Below, piece by piece: positions 44,319-55,210 of a stretch of DNA of 64,000 nucleotides. Positions within the stretch are counted from its first letter, which is position 1, and each line of letters begins with the position of its first letter. The stretch lies in NCBI GenBank assembly GCA_015501595.1, contig JADNRX010000169.1, forward strand, positions 48,221 through 112,220, in the 5' to 3' direction. The notes under the pieces were generated by a model. That model was not told where the DNA came from and made no database searches. It was given only the letters and a program-made list of their open reading frames with translations. A program made the translations under genes and the position numbers. Origin of the DNA: Hymenopellis radicata (taxonomy: Eukaryota > Basidiomycota > Agaricomycetes > Agaricales > Physalacriaceae).

Positions 44319-47300
44319 AGCAGAGACAATGGAATATGAGGATGTGCAGTTTAAGCCTACAGAATGTGTTTGTTCAATTAAAGCGCGACTGGTGGGATGT
44401 CCTGCTTACCAGGGAAATGAGAGACGGTGCTGGTTGTTAACAAAGAGAGTTACGGTCACGGGTTAGCATGAACGCTCGGATATGGCACCAAAGCCGAACA
44501 AATCTACGGCATGGTATCCGTTGACCATTGTGTAAATCGAGGGCAGGAATTGTTAAGACAAGTCGCTCGTTCCATAATAAACAGTTTCATGAACATGTGT
44601 GGCGCATTTTTGCTCGTATCTAGATCTTTGGGAATCCGATGGGTAGGATCAAGGTGTGTTATCGGAAGAGATGGGCTTGAATGACCGTAGCGTCGCAGCA
44701 GCTGTTCAATTTGAACCTCACATAGTATGAGAGGTCCATATGGCATGAGGCCCACTGTCGGGAGGCAGATGATCGTGCAATTCGATGGTGGGAAACAGGG
44801 CAAATTAGTCGCTCGATGCGAAAAGCTAGCTTGCGAATGAGGAAGTCGCGCTCCCTGGCATCGGTCTAGATTTCGGAAAAGAAGAGAGGATGCACTTTAA
44901 CCCCTTCATAAATATGCTAAACGAGCACGATAAGGGTTAACCGTTATAACATCGAGCAGACTCTCAAATCACGTACTGTGCTCAGACTGTGCTCGAGGGA
45001 GTGCGAGGACAAGAAGACACCAGACGGCGTAGTCTGTTGACTATATGAGGGCAGCAAAGCAAATTGACTGCCAATTCGTTCGCCGTTGTTCGCCATTGCA
45101 GATGATCGATGATCAGTTGTCCAAGATACTGACAACCACGCGTCTATATTTTCGGCCGTCTATGGCAGTTGTGGAAAACGACATGACCGTGGAAGACGTG
45201 GGAAGGATCGCCAGGGCTTGCCATCAAAAGTCTTCCTCTTATGTACCATCACTACCGACGAGGACGAGCACGAATGTAAATACGCGGCTTTTCATTATGC
45301 TCGATTTATCTGCTCAAATGGACGGTGCAGCCTCTGAAAGTTCGCTTCTTTTTGCAACAAATATTTAACAAATTTGCAGTTCAGCAGTACAGTCGCTGGT
45401 TGTTCAAGGCGGTTTACTTTCTCAACCGCTTCGGCTTTGAGGACGCACATACCGCGTATTGTGAGAAGCCGCTGCTCGACGCCGTTTAGACGCAATGCCT
45501 ACTGTCATATGTCAAATATACGCTGGACAAGCCGCGTTGCACATCCGTTACCACCTTTGTTCATTGCCGTGTCAGACGCCTTTAGTTACTCACGGATTTG
45601 AGCTATCTCCACCGTGAACGCCGATGGATGTCAGCCGTAAATGCCTCCAGTCCTAACCCGCGACGACACCACTTTGTCCGCCTGCGGCGCCGCCCACTCC
45701 CTGAACGAGATCGTATCGCATACATGACGCTCTTTCTCTCCTAATTTGCATTTGACCTCACGTCGAACCCGAACGACCATGGCTCTGAGCCTGCCGAGGC
45801 CGACAACGTTCTAGATTGGTCCGCCTACATTTTGCTGAATAACTGTATGCCGAACTGTACGTGCTCGCTGTTCTTGTGAGAGAAAATACTTGATATATCA
45901 CCTCATCCAGCAGTATATATTCGTATGATTGCTTGTCCTTCGATGCTAGAGCCGCCGTCGGCAGCATCGGCTCGGTGCTAGTCAATTCGATGCGCTCCCA
46001 GTGCACTGGGTAGTCAAGTTCACGACAGTCAGCCCCTAGTCATACTCCTCGTGTGAGTGCTACACGCGACAAAACGTCAGACGGAGGGACTGCACACTCA
46101 AGTGCGACCATTGCTTGAAGTTAGATATACAGGTACGTACTTGAAGTTCATGGTTTCTCGACTGTTGTTTAATCACTCATATCAGCACGGAAACCATGTT
46201 AACTTCCCTATTATTTGAGCCCTTGTATTGTATTCAATAATCCTTTCAACCACGCGGGTTCGGCTTCCTTGTCCTCGGTGAACCCCTTCTCGAGGTCCTG
46301 ATCAATAGTCTCGAGATACTCGACGGCGGAAGTCATTATCAAGTCCACCATACTCTGCGTATCGACATCAGAGTGGTCACGGTGTTCTCAGCCGAGCAGA
46401 CGAACCATGTTTTCTGTCGTGTTTGTAACGCTCAGAGCCCTCTGTGTATCGTCATCTGATCTGGTAGCCTGGTTGTAGCCAATATCCTCGCTCCTGGTGG
46501 CTTCCGGGCATGCGGGAGTACTGGATAACTGTTGGTGTGTGGGACATCGAATTTTGGCTTGCGGGTCCATATCGAGCGAAGCTGTTCTCATTAAAAAAAC
46601 ACTGTCGCCGGTAAGTCTGAGGCGATGGGATCCGCCAGCGATGGAAGATGGTGGGTTTGGGTATGGCGACAGATAGGTGACTAAACATTGGGTGAGCAAC
46701 ACTCGAAAAATGGAATAGGAAACTCACTCGTTGACGTAGATGAAATGGTGGTTGGGTTCTTAGCCGCACGTTTTGCGTTCTTGCACTATGCAAGGCACTA
46801 TAAGGCGCAGCGCTATTGTCCTGCTTTCGGATCAAAACGTTCCATGCATTTCTCGAACGACGAAGACCATTTCCAGCTATTGTTCTCCTTCCAGTGACGG
46901 TCCTAATAGTTTGTCGTCTGGTGATTGGCGGATATCCCTGATAAAGCCGATGACGCGTCGTCGACTGGGGCGTGACTGCATCAGGACGAAGAGGAACTTG
47001 AAGAGCGCCACGCGAAGCAGTCACTTCTCTCTATCACTGCATTCGTTCGCTGTTGTTGAGGTTTGGAAGCGTTAACTACTTAATACTGAGCTGATTGTTC
47101 GCTTTATTGATTGCAGAGTTGGGCCTTCCTGGACCCTATGTGACCTTTGTTCCGGATCCTCATTAGGAATAAGATCTCGAAGGTACGCGGTGGTCTACAT
47201 GTATATGATGTAAACCTCATAGCAACATTGATTTTGATTTAGGCCTTTTCTGTGCCAATTGTTACCTGTTCGAAACAACGAGCAAGTCAACAGGCGTCGA

Positions 47301-47376
47301 TATATAAGGAGTCAAACGTGTCCCTTCAGGAATTATCTACTACCCACCACCCTCTTCTCAAACACCGACGATCAAA
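44319..47376. other. FB3 upstream region and unannotated DNA
   Basis: 44450-44610 shares promoter blocks with FB1 and FB2. From there to 47376 I see only overlapping short frames without domains. Confidence 0.4.
44597..44610 (-). promoter_or_regulatory. Conserved upstream motif of the FB family (FB3 copy)
   Basis: TGTGGCGCATTTTT, differing from the FB1/FB2 copy by two bases, about 280 bp upstream of the FB3 start, the same distance as in FB1. Confidence 0.4.
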
Positions 47377-49758
47377 ATGCAGTCTGTATTCTTTTCCTCT
47401 CCCTCAAATCCCTCTTCCTGATTAGCCTCCTTGTGAATAGATTTGATCGAGAAGAAATCACCGACCTTCTCAACTGGCCGATTCTATGCGGTCGCACTGT
47501 CAGAGCTGCCGACATCCCTGCTGCTCAGTCGCACTTTCTCGCTGCCTCTTCCAACATCCCTCCTCCACCGCCTTCAACTCTTATCTCTGGTGCTGCTTCC
47601 ACTCTCATCAGCCAGACACGCTACATCAAGTCGATTTCAGAGGGTACCGAAGCTTTACCTAGAGATGCAGTCCTAGATCTCTGCGACCTCCATCTCCGGC
47701 CTGACTTGATACTCAAGAATTCGGTCATGCTCCCTGGCCTGGCTGAGTTCTTCGCCATGCTTTGCGACGCGGAGCTGGAAAGAAATCAGATTCTGCCAGA
47801 CATTGATGAGTCGCACGACTACTCCCGTGTACAGCGTTCAATGGACGCTGCACAACTGTCGAATCACCAAATCACCACTGTAAACGATGTGCGGGTGTCT
47901 TGCGAACATCGCGAGGGCATTGCTGCCGGCGCCACTGCCGCTTTCTTGAACCCATCAGCCTCAGCATGGGATACTCCGCCTTGTATTACCTGGCGTAGTG
48001 ACCCCGGTCCACGCGATGATGGATCTGCACAATCCTATCTATACATTGACACCGCTCAGCTTGAAGACCTGTCTAAAACTCGACCACATCTTGCCGGCGG
48101 CCTCCAGGCTGCGGTGGAGCACATACATACCCCTTTCTTCCTCCACTATTACACCGAGCCGGAATTCCTCACTGATGAGATGGTGGCCGCAATGGAGAGT
48201 ATTTTCTGGACTGATGAACAAGTTCCGTGGCTGCGCTGCACTTCGAATATATGCGGTACATCTCTTTGCAAGGAACACTTTTCTGATTACGACGGCTCTT
48301 TTTCTGTGGGTTTAGAGCCTGGACCGGACGCCGACGATATTTCGCGCCTCATTTCGGCGATCATGGCTGCCCAAAAGGCTACCTCTTCTACACCTAAGAA
48401 GCCTAGCTGGGAACGGTTTACTAAACTTTCAACATGGGAACATTCCCGACAAGCTGCGGTGGATCTTCGAAAGAAGGTTTGTGAAGCTGCTTCCTTTCAT
48501 TCGGGATCTTGTTTATGACCGTTCTGAAGGTCTGGATGAAGCTTGTTGCTATCGACGGCACGTATGCGATTGTAAGCGACGGCATACGCGAATTCCTCTT
48601 CGTACGACACCGCAAATCACAGACATTAATCGCCTCCAACGCTCTCGAGATCACACGCAACCCCGATGATAGGATGACGGCGCCACATATGAAAGTACAC
48701 ATTGGTGCTACTATCGCGGCGACTCTTAACTTCGCCGGCCGAGGACGTCTTCTCCAGACGAAACGAGAACAGCAGAGCGAGCAATCTGACGCATTGGGGG
48801 TATTGAACGCAATTGTAAGTTGCTTAACTCCTCTAACTGTTTGTACGCAAAGTGTTTACTGCGGGATGTATAGATGTCGTCAGGAAACCGCCCACGACAT
48901 CCTGTGATTCATGTGAGCAGGCGATTTCGCCGAAGTACATGAGGCTGACTTCACTGTAGCAGATCTACGAGGCCACATCTGTATGGCTCTCCTGGCCAGA
49001 AGAACCCTCAGAGTTTAGTACAATGATCGGCGACCCGTATGAGGTGCCAGACGCCGCGCTCACCATAAACGTCAAGAACCCGATTCCGGGACTTGGGATA
49101 GGTCCAGCCATCCACGTTCGCGTTTCTCCGGAAATGGTCAGGGATAAATTCGACGAATTTCTCGAGGCCAAGGCATGGCTACGCTTCGACGAAGAGGACG
49201 AGTGGATTCCGATGCTCGCACAGTTTGCTAAAGGCGCCATTGACGGTAAACAGCTCGGCGTGCAGTATGCGCATCGCGTGCGTCTTACTTGGCTTGGGCA
49301 ATCCTCCATTACACCGGAAGTCTATGGGGTGTTCGGCAACGTTGGTGCCAAGCACCCGATCCACGTACTTTTCTTGCAAGATATCGGCATTTCCCTCCGT
49401 CGATATATTCGCTATGCTACGGCGGGTGCTTTAGAGATGCAACATGAACGGTCAGTACGCCTGCGCTCGTACATTACCTGAATACTGAACGAGCACCTTC
49501 AGGCTTGCAGAAGCAATGCGCAACGCGATCCATATGCTTCATAGTGTTGGCTATACTCATGGCGCCCTATTCACCACGTCCGATATCTTGGTCCATCCGA
49601 ATCCAGACCGCTCTGTTAGAGTTATGTTCAGGAATCTATGCGAAATGCGGTGGTGGTGGTCACAAGTCCTCGAGGGAGATCAACAGCAGATAGAGCAAGA
49701 GGCAGCCATCATGGAGGACTGGATATCAATAGAGAAACTGATAACTCATTTAATGTAA
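47377..49758 (+). CDS. Kinase-like protein, probable pseudokinase
   Basis: A multi-exon gene. The first long exon (to about 48477) encodes DREEITDLLNWPILCGRTV and DAVLDLCDLHLRPDLIL. The next exon begins VWMKLVAIDGTYAIVSDGIR and LFVRHRKSQTL, which align with the convergent neighbour (WATAVRADASVIIFDCGNYL, VRHRETQTL), so the two are paralogs. The C-terminal lobe has MRNAIHMLHSVGYTHGALFT and SDILVHPNPD, exactly where a kinase has HRDL..NIL. Here the catalytic Asp is Ala and the Arg is Gly, and no DFG/DFD motif follows. Introns fall at about 48478-48520, 48815-48874, 48914-48961 and 49451-49501. The start at ATG 47377 needs a poorly defined first intron ending GAATAG at about 47439. The stop is at 49758, 17 bp from the neighbour's stop. 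Confidence 0.65.
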
Positions 49759-49775
49759 ATGTATAGTCTACTCTT

Positions 49776-52046
49776 TCATACATCATTATTGTCGTTGACG
49801 AGGTCCCCGATATTGGCCGCCATTGTATGATTCCCAATGATTTGGCCGTCGTCGATGTGCTTTCCCGCCAGGAACTTCTCCAGTCGCGCAGACTCCTTCT
49901 CGAAATCGGAGTGACTTGGCGATGTACTTGCTCTGTCGAAATCAATAATCGAAATTTGGCCTCCCGCATCAACAAGGATGTTCCATGACCTAAGATCACG
50001 ATGTATGACTCCGGCTGCGTGAATCGAGGCGAGCGCACTTCGTAATTGTTTCCTAGATAACAATAAAATTGAGCATTGGGACGTTGAGAACAAGGAGTCA
50101 TACTGTTCATCTTCATTCAACGTTTCTTCCCCTCGCCCTCCTAAGTTTTGCCCACCGTTGCTTAAAACCAATGCACCCACATTACGATAGGCATCCTGAT
50201 AATACCCGAACACTCGAGGAATACATTTAACTCCCGCGGCGTGCAGATGGGTATAAATAGAATATTCGTGGCGTAGTCGACAAAGGCGTTCAAATGTCGT
50301 TGCTAGCTTCACTACCACCGGCCCGTGTTTTGCCTTTGGGACGATGCCAGTATAGACATCACCCGTAGCTCCTCGACCAAGCCGTGAACCGAGGACTAAA
50401 GTAAGATAACTGTTTGAAGTGTACTTCGCCAGTCGCGGCTGTCCCGCCTTTAAGAGGATAGAGGGCGTCGGGGAGTTATAGATTCCGGACCTGACATATA
50501 GAGCCAGAGCAGGTCGACGATGGAATGAGTTTTGAAGCGCCTTGAGAGCAAGTTAGTCATCATTGCTGTATTGTGGTAATGACGGACCTCAGCCTGCTTG
50601 ACGGTGCTTCGAACGGTCAGCGTAGCTGAAGGAGCCTTCTGAACTGATGAGGATAGTTGATGGATTCAAGTAGTCGACTTACCTTCTTCCTTGCTGCATC
50701 CGTGTCCCGTTTCGATTGGCGTGAAGTGGCCTAGTAGTTTAGTAAGGGGACAAAGAAACGACACAATAGACTCACAGCCTTCTCACTCATTTTCTGCTTC
50801 TTTGCCGGCGGATCGTCATCTAGAAGAGGAGAATGCTTCCTCTTTGACGAGGGTGGCTTCTCGGGAGTGGTATGGATTTCGAATCGCTGCAGAACATCAT
50901 CCAAGGCCGCCATATGAACGCCAGCCCAGATCTTCCCATACGCCGGATTGTTCGAGCGGCACACGTCGACTAGATCCGACAGAAGAAGAGTCTGTGTCTC
51001 TCGGTGTCGAACACCAACTCGGAGATAGTTTCCGCAGTCAAAGATGATGACTGAAGCGTCGGCTCGTACTGCGGTCGCCCATGCCTAATGTTGTTGTGAG
51101 TCAAAGGAAGCTATCTATATGATACGGAACCTACTCGTTGTACATATTGTTCTGGCTTCTCGCGCCACTCAACCCTTTTCCCAGCAACGACCCTACCCGG
51201 TGTGCAGTATTCGACTACCGGAGAGTCAGTACGTGGACTCCTGCGGATCGTGCGATCTTGAGGTGGTACTGGAATAGGTTCGGGAAGAGACCACGGCGGG
51301 CGGGGGCTGTCGATAGGACGAGAAACTTTCCCAGGAGACGAGATCTGGCTCTCGGAGTTTGCCATCCACTGGAAAGTTTTATGTGTCCCCAATTCATCCA
51401 TGTTGCGAAGGATAGTATGCGCGGCCGGGCAGAAGAACAAGGCAACTGCAACGACACGCTGATGCCTATGCAGGGCAAAGAGCTTCGAAGCTGTCTCAGC
51501 CGTGTAATCCTGAAGCAGGAAGTCCGCTCGGCTATAGTTTGGGAACTGCAGACAACAGTGTTCTGCGAGAAATTGGTTCGACGAGTGCTGATCGCAAGTT
51601 TCGATCTCCAGGGATCCCCACGTAATGGCAGGGACAGCTTTAGGTCTGTCCGGGTGTATGAGGAGTGAGGAAGCAAGCCGACAGGCTGCAAAACTTGGAC
51701 CTTTTTCGTGTCTTTTCGCTATATCCTGAGCTGCGTTCATGTCTGCCGCCTTGAGATACCACCTGTGGGCCCCACCAAACATGCCATCGGAAAGCAGGTC
51801 GCGATTCGAAAGGCTATCCAACGTCTTGTCGACGAGATCAGCTAGTTCTCCGATAAGAGTAGGACGCGGTTCGACGCGTTTTAGGACAAGATTTTCGTCT
51901 ATATGCGAGTCAAGGAAATTGACTGGGGCATATTTCGCGTCGGGAACGGGGGCGCCCTCGCGTCCCAAAGGGGGAGGACATAGATTCAGGAATTTCTCCT
52001 CAAGGGGACGCGTGGTAGTCGTGGTCGTGGTGGGTGCAGAAGCCAT
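49776..52046 (-). CDS. Fungal kinase-like protein (HRD/DFD type)
   Basis: The start at 52046 gives MASAPTTTTTTTRPLEEKF. An N-terminal region of about 300 residues precedes a conserved module (ASVIIFDCGNYLRVGVRHRE) and a nuclear-type basic segment (PAKKQKM). The kinase domain follows: glycine loop LGRGATGDVYTG, lysine strand VVVKLA, catalytic loop VIHRDLRSWNILV, and IDFDRA where most kinases have DFG. HRD with DFD is usual in the fungal FunK1-like group, so activity is plausible. Short introns: 51085-51133, about 50731-50776, 50642-50682 and 50540-50589 (approximate), and 50059-50110. The stop is at 49776. It is convergent with the pseudokinase-like paralog, with 17 bp between stops. Substrates are unknown. 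Confidence 0.8.
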
Positions 52047-52859
52047 GAAGACAACCCTTGATTGCTAAGTTCCCACGCACGGTGATCTATCAACGAACAA
52101 GAGGATGTTTCACCACAAGACGTGGACGAGTCTAGGGACATATGCTACACATCAATGCTGGTGTGCAACTCGCGTGAGTACGCAGGGCGGCCATTCTGCG
52201 CCGACTCCTGTGGAAAACAGTAGGATTATGTAGGTAGGTAGGTAGAAAACCGTCATGAGTCCCATTGAGGAACGACGGGTGCAAGCATTGTTAACGTGCG
52301 AGAGCCACCACCCCAACACTTGCTGTATGCAAATGTCTCGAGGTAGTATCAAATGCCCAGACTCCAATAGGGGAAGAGGTAGCCGTAGGAATGAGCGAGA
52401 TGGCAGATTTCAAGGCGTGTGAGAGACTCGAGAGTGGCTGAAGACGGCGATTTGGGTCAAAATCGAGGACTACATCGAAGTGAGTATAAAAAGTCGACGG
52501 AATCTTCTCAAGTTGCTCATGAATGTTAGAAACTTGGTGTCACCGATATGTCAAAGAGATACAGCCATGCTACAAGTACTTATGAACTAAGTTTAAACAA
52601 ACGAAGCACAGTACTCGGTATCGTGTCCGTTTCCCACTTAGATTGTGATGGCCAGGCGGTTCAGGTACTGCCCTGAGACGAATAATGTGGCTCGCGCGCG
52701 AATCGAAGCAAACATTTTTCGTGTGGAAGGACACTGCGAATGGTAGTACGAGATGAATGACGCGCGGCTATTCAACAGGACACGTCAAAGATGCTCACGC
52801 TTCGGAGGTATAAGAGCTCACCTATCCTGATACCTTTAATTTCGAGTCGATTGTGATTT
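52047..52859. other. Intergenic, no gene recognised
   Basis: Only the promoter of the kinase-like gene and the 3' end of the next F-box gene are expected here. Confidence 0.4.
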
Positions 52860-54532
52860 CTAGTTCGGGAACGCGGGCTTTGCGGAAAACCGAGAGGAAT
52901 TCGCCGAAAGGGCTATTCGGTCCTGCATCATAAATAGGAACGTCTGTGGGGCCGACGAAGTACTGCTCTTGGCAGTCGTGTATAGCAGGAGTGAGAAGTG
53001 GTCGAGCTTCGAGTTCCGAGCCCTGGTGGATACATGCTGCAGGAGTTCCACAGCACTAGGCCTGGATAGTATCGCAAATCGCACGTCGAGCCTCAGATCT
53101 ACGCACTGGAGCTGAGGGGCAACCTGGAGATGCGCGGCAAGATGCCTCAACACGCCGACAACGAGCTCCATTGAACACTGTGCCTCGATAACCAACTCCC
53201 GCACGGATGGGATCACGGGAAGAAGGGGCGTTACATGAGCTCGCGCTCCATCGGCAACTCGAACATGAACCCGCCTAAGCGACTGAGGAGAGGACCGGCT
53301 GAGAAAATCGACAACTAGATCAACGGATTCATTCGATTCCAAGGTTGGTAGGGTCAGCTGTTGTAGCTGGGGACATTGAAGACGAAAAAGGACGTCAATC
53401 CCCGACAGACGTAAAGCCCGCAGACGAGGGAGAACTATGGTGGGTTCTGATATCAAGGCCTCTGACTGCCCGCGAAGCTGGAACTGTTCACTTCGTAATA
53501 GAACGTCAACTCTGGAAACATTGCGAAAAAGCGATAACAGACTCGAGCAGGTGGTGCTGACGCAATCTTGAAGTCGAGGTGAAGACGCTTAAGCTGAGAC
53601 CAGCGAAAGTTGTCCAATACCATTGGACTAGAAGGTACAGTGATCCAAAGAGATGTCAGTCGAGGGGCATTTGCAAACTGTTCAAGTGCGGTTGGATCAT
53701 AGTCATGGGCCGAATCATTTGTATGTTTATCCCAATTCTCCTTCAGATGTAGGGTCCTGAGACCGTCCAAATCACCAATTCCAAACCGTGGCAGACTCGC
53801 AAGCACCCGACCAATGTTGTAGAAAGTCACATGGCGCCAGCGCGTTGCATTTGCAAAAAGTTCCTTCAACGGCGGTGGAAGAGTAACGCTCGCATTTGCG
53901 GAAAAATCTGGAGAGGGGAAATGGAAGAGTCGTAGATCGACAGCAAAGTTGAGCTTCTGCGAACCCGACCAACGCAAAGTGTTTGTTAGAAGGACATCAA
54001 TCGCACGATGAGCGGAAAGCTCCCGTGTCTCTGTCTCCGCACTCGTGGGGTCGCCTGGTTCCAAAGAGAGATCAAAGCAGCGCCACAAGCGCGGTTCGGA
54101 CTCGACGGTATGGCGCCAGTATGTACAAACACTTCTGAGAGCCCATGGTCCGGCGCGTGTTGACTCCCTCAAGGGGGTCAAGTCGCAGCCGACGACCATT
54201 TTGAAGATCTTGGTCAACACTTCGGGCGGTAGCGTATGTACCGAGGGAAAGATGGAGACGTGGAGGTCACGGAAGGCTTTTGCGGCAGCGAGATCTTGCT
54301 CCGCAGCAATCAAGGCTGCTCGAAGACCGTCCACCCTCCGCTTGCACTCTGAAATTTCTTCATCAACGACACCGATGAAAGCGGCCAGCTCGTCTTTCAG
54401 CGCAAAGTCCTCCGGTCGTCCTAAAAAAGCCACTGTTGTGCCCAAAAGATGGGAATATGGTGATGGGCTGTCGACGAGTCGAGAATGAAGGATTTTTGCA
54501 GGCTCCGAACCCAGCCGTCGCTGTCGTTTCAC
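52860..54532 (-). CDS. F-box protein with N-terminal coiled-coil, one apparent frameshift
   Basis: The coiled-coil CKRRVDGLRAALIAAEQDLA precedes the F-box (LPPEVLTKIFKMVVGCDL, then VCTYWRHTVESEPRLWRC). Leucine-rich segments follow (LDGLRTLHLKENWDKH, RLTSLWITVPSSP, QLKRLHLDFK). At about 53570 the frame shifts by one base into TTCSSLLSLFRNVSRVDVLL, which runs uninterrupted through LPRLRALRLSGIDVLF to the stop at 52860. The open frame begins with a GTG at 54532 and no ATG is visible upstream in frame, so the true start may lie in an upstream exon. The first 34 bases of the frame and the presumed promoter are part of a perfect inverted repeat. Confidence 0.75.
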
Positions 54533-54706
54533 TCGAAATACTGTGGCGGCGAAAGGAAGGTCGGACCGAATATGATTAATAATATGATCACATGTACGGA
54601 GCCAATGAGAACGAGAGCAACGGGAAGGTGAAACGACAGGACGGCTGGCACAACTCCTGCGGCACGAGTCTCGGCATCACGATGCCAAACACGCACACGC
54701 ATCGCG
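54499..54706 (+). repeat. 208-bp inverted repeat, left arm
   Basis: The arm pairs with 55003-55210 as reverse complement; I see no mismatch across 208 bases. It includes the 5' end and probable promoter of the F-box gene. Confidence 0.9.
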
Positions 54707-55002
54707 CTGCCCCAACGCTGCCCCGCCTTCATCCACCACTTTCGTCTCGGTTTTGGCCTGTTCTCTTTTGAAATGCACGTTGGGAGGGTTATGGATGTCT
54801 TGAATGCTCGATTTTTCGCGCTTTGGGGGGGCAAGCGGGAGGTGTGCCAGTAATGGTTACTACTACTCTTAATGCAGCTAGTCGGTATTTAGAACACAGT
54901 GTTGGCAGAAAATGTAGAGTATGTTGAGAAATGAGAGGACATCAGTAGTCGTAACGAGGTATGGGAATAGAACCAGCAGAAACCAAAACAAAAGTGGCGC
55001 GC

Positions 55003-55210
55003 CGCGATGCGTGTGCGTGTTTGGCATCGTGATGCCGAGACTCGTGCCGCAGGAGTTGTGCCAGCCGTCCTGTCGTTTCACCTTCCCGTTGCTCTCGTTC
55101 TCATTGGCTCCGTACATGTGATCATATTATTAATCATATTCGGTCCGACCTTCCTTTCGCCGCCACAGTATTTCGAGTGAAACGACAGCGACGGCTGGGT
55201 TCGGAGCCTG
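55003..55210 (-). repeat. 208-bp inverted repeat, right arm
   Basis: Perfect reverse complement of 54499-54706, separated by a 296-bp loop. It places a second copy of the F-box promoter facing the other way. Confidence 0.9.

Noticed and set aside
54529..54834. 101-codon minus-strand frame through the inverted repeat
   Set aside because: It covers the promoter and repeat arm, lacks similarity to anything, and its C-terminal hydrophobic run also occurs mirrored in the other arm.
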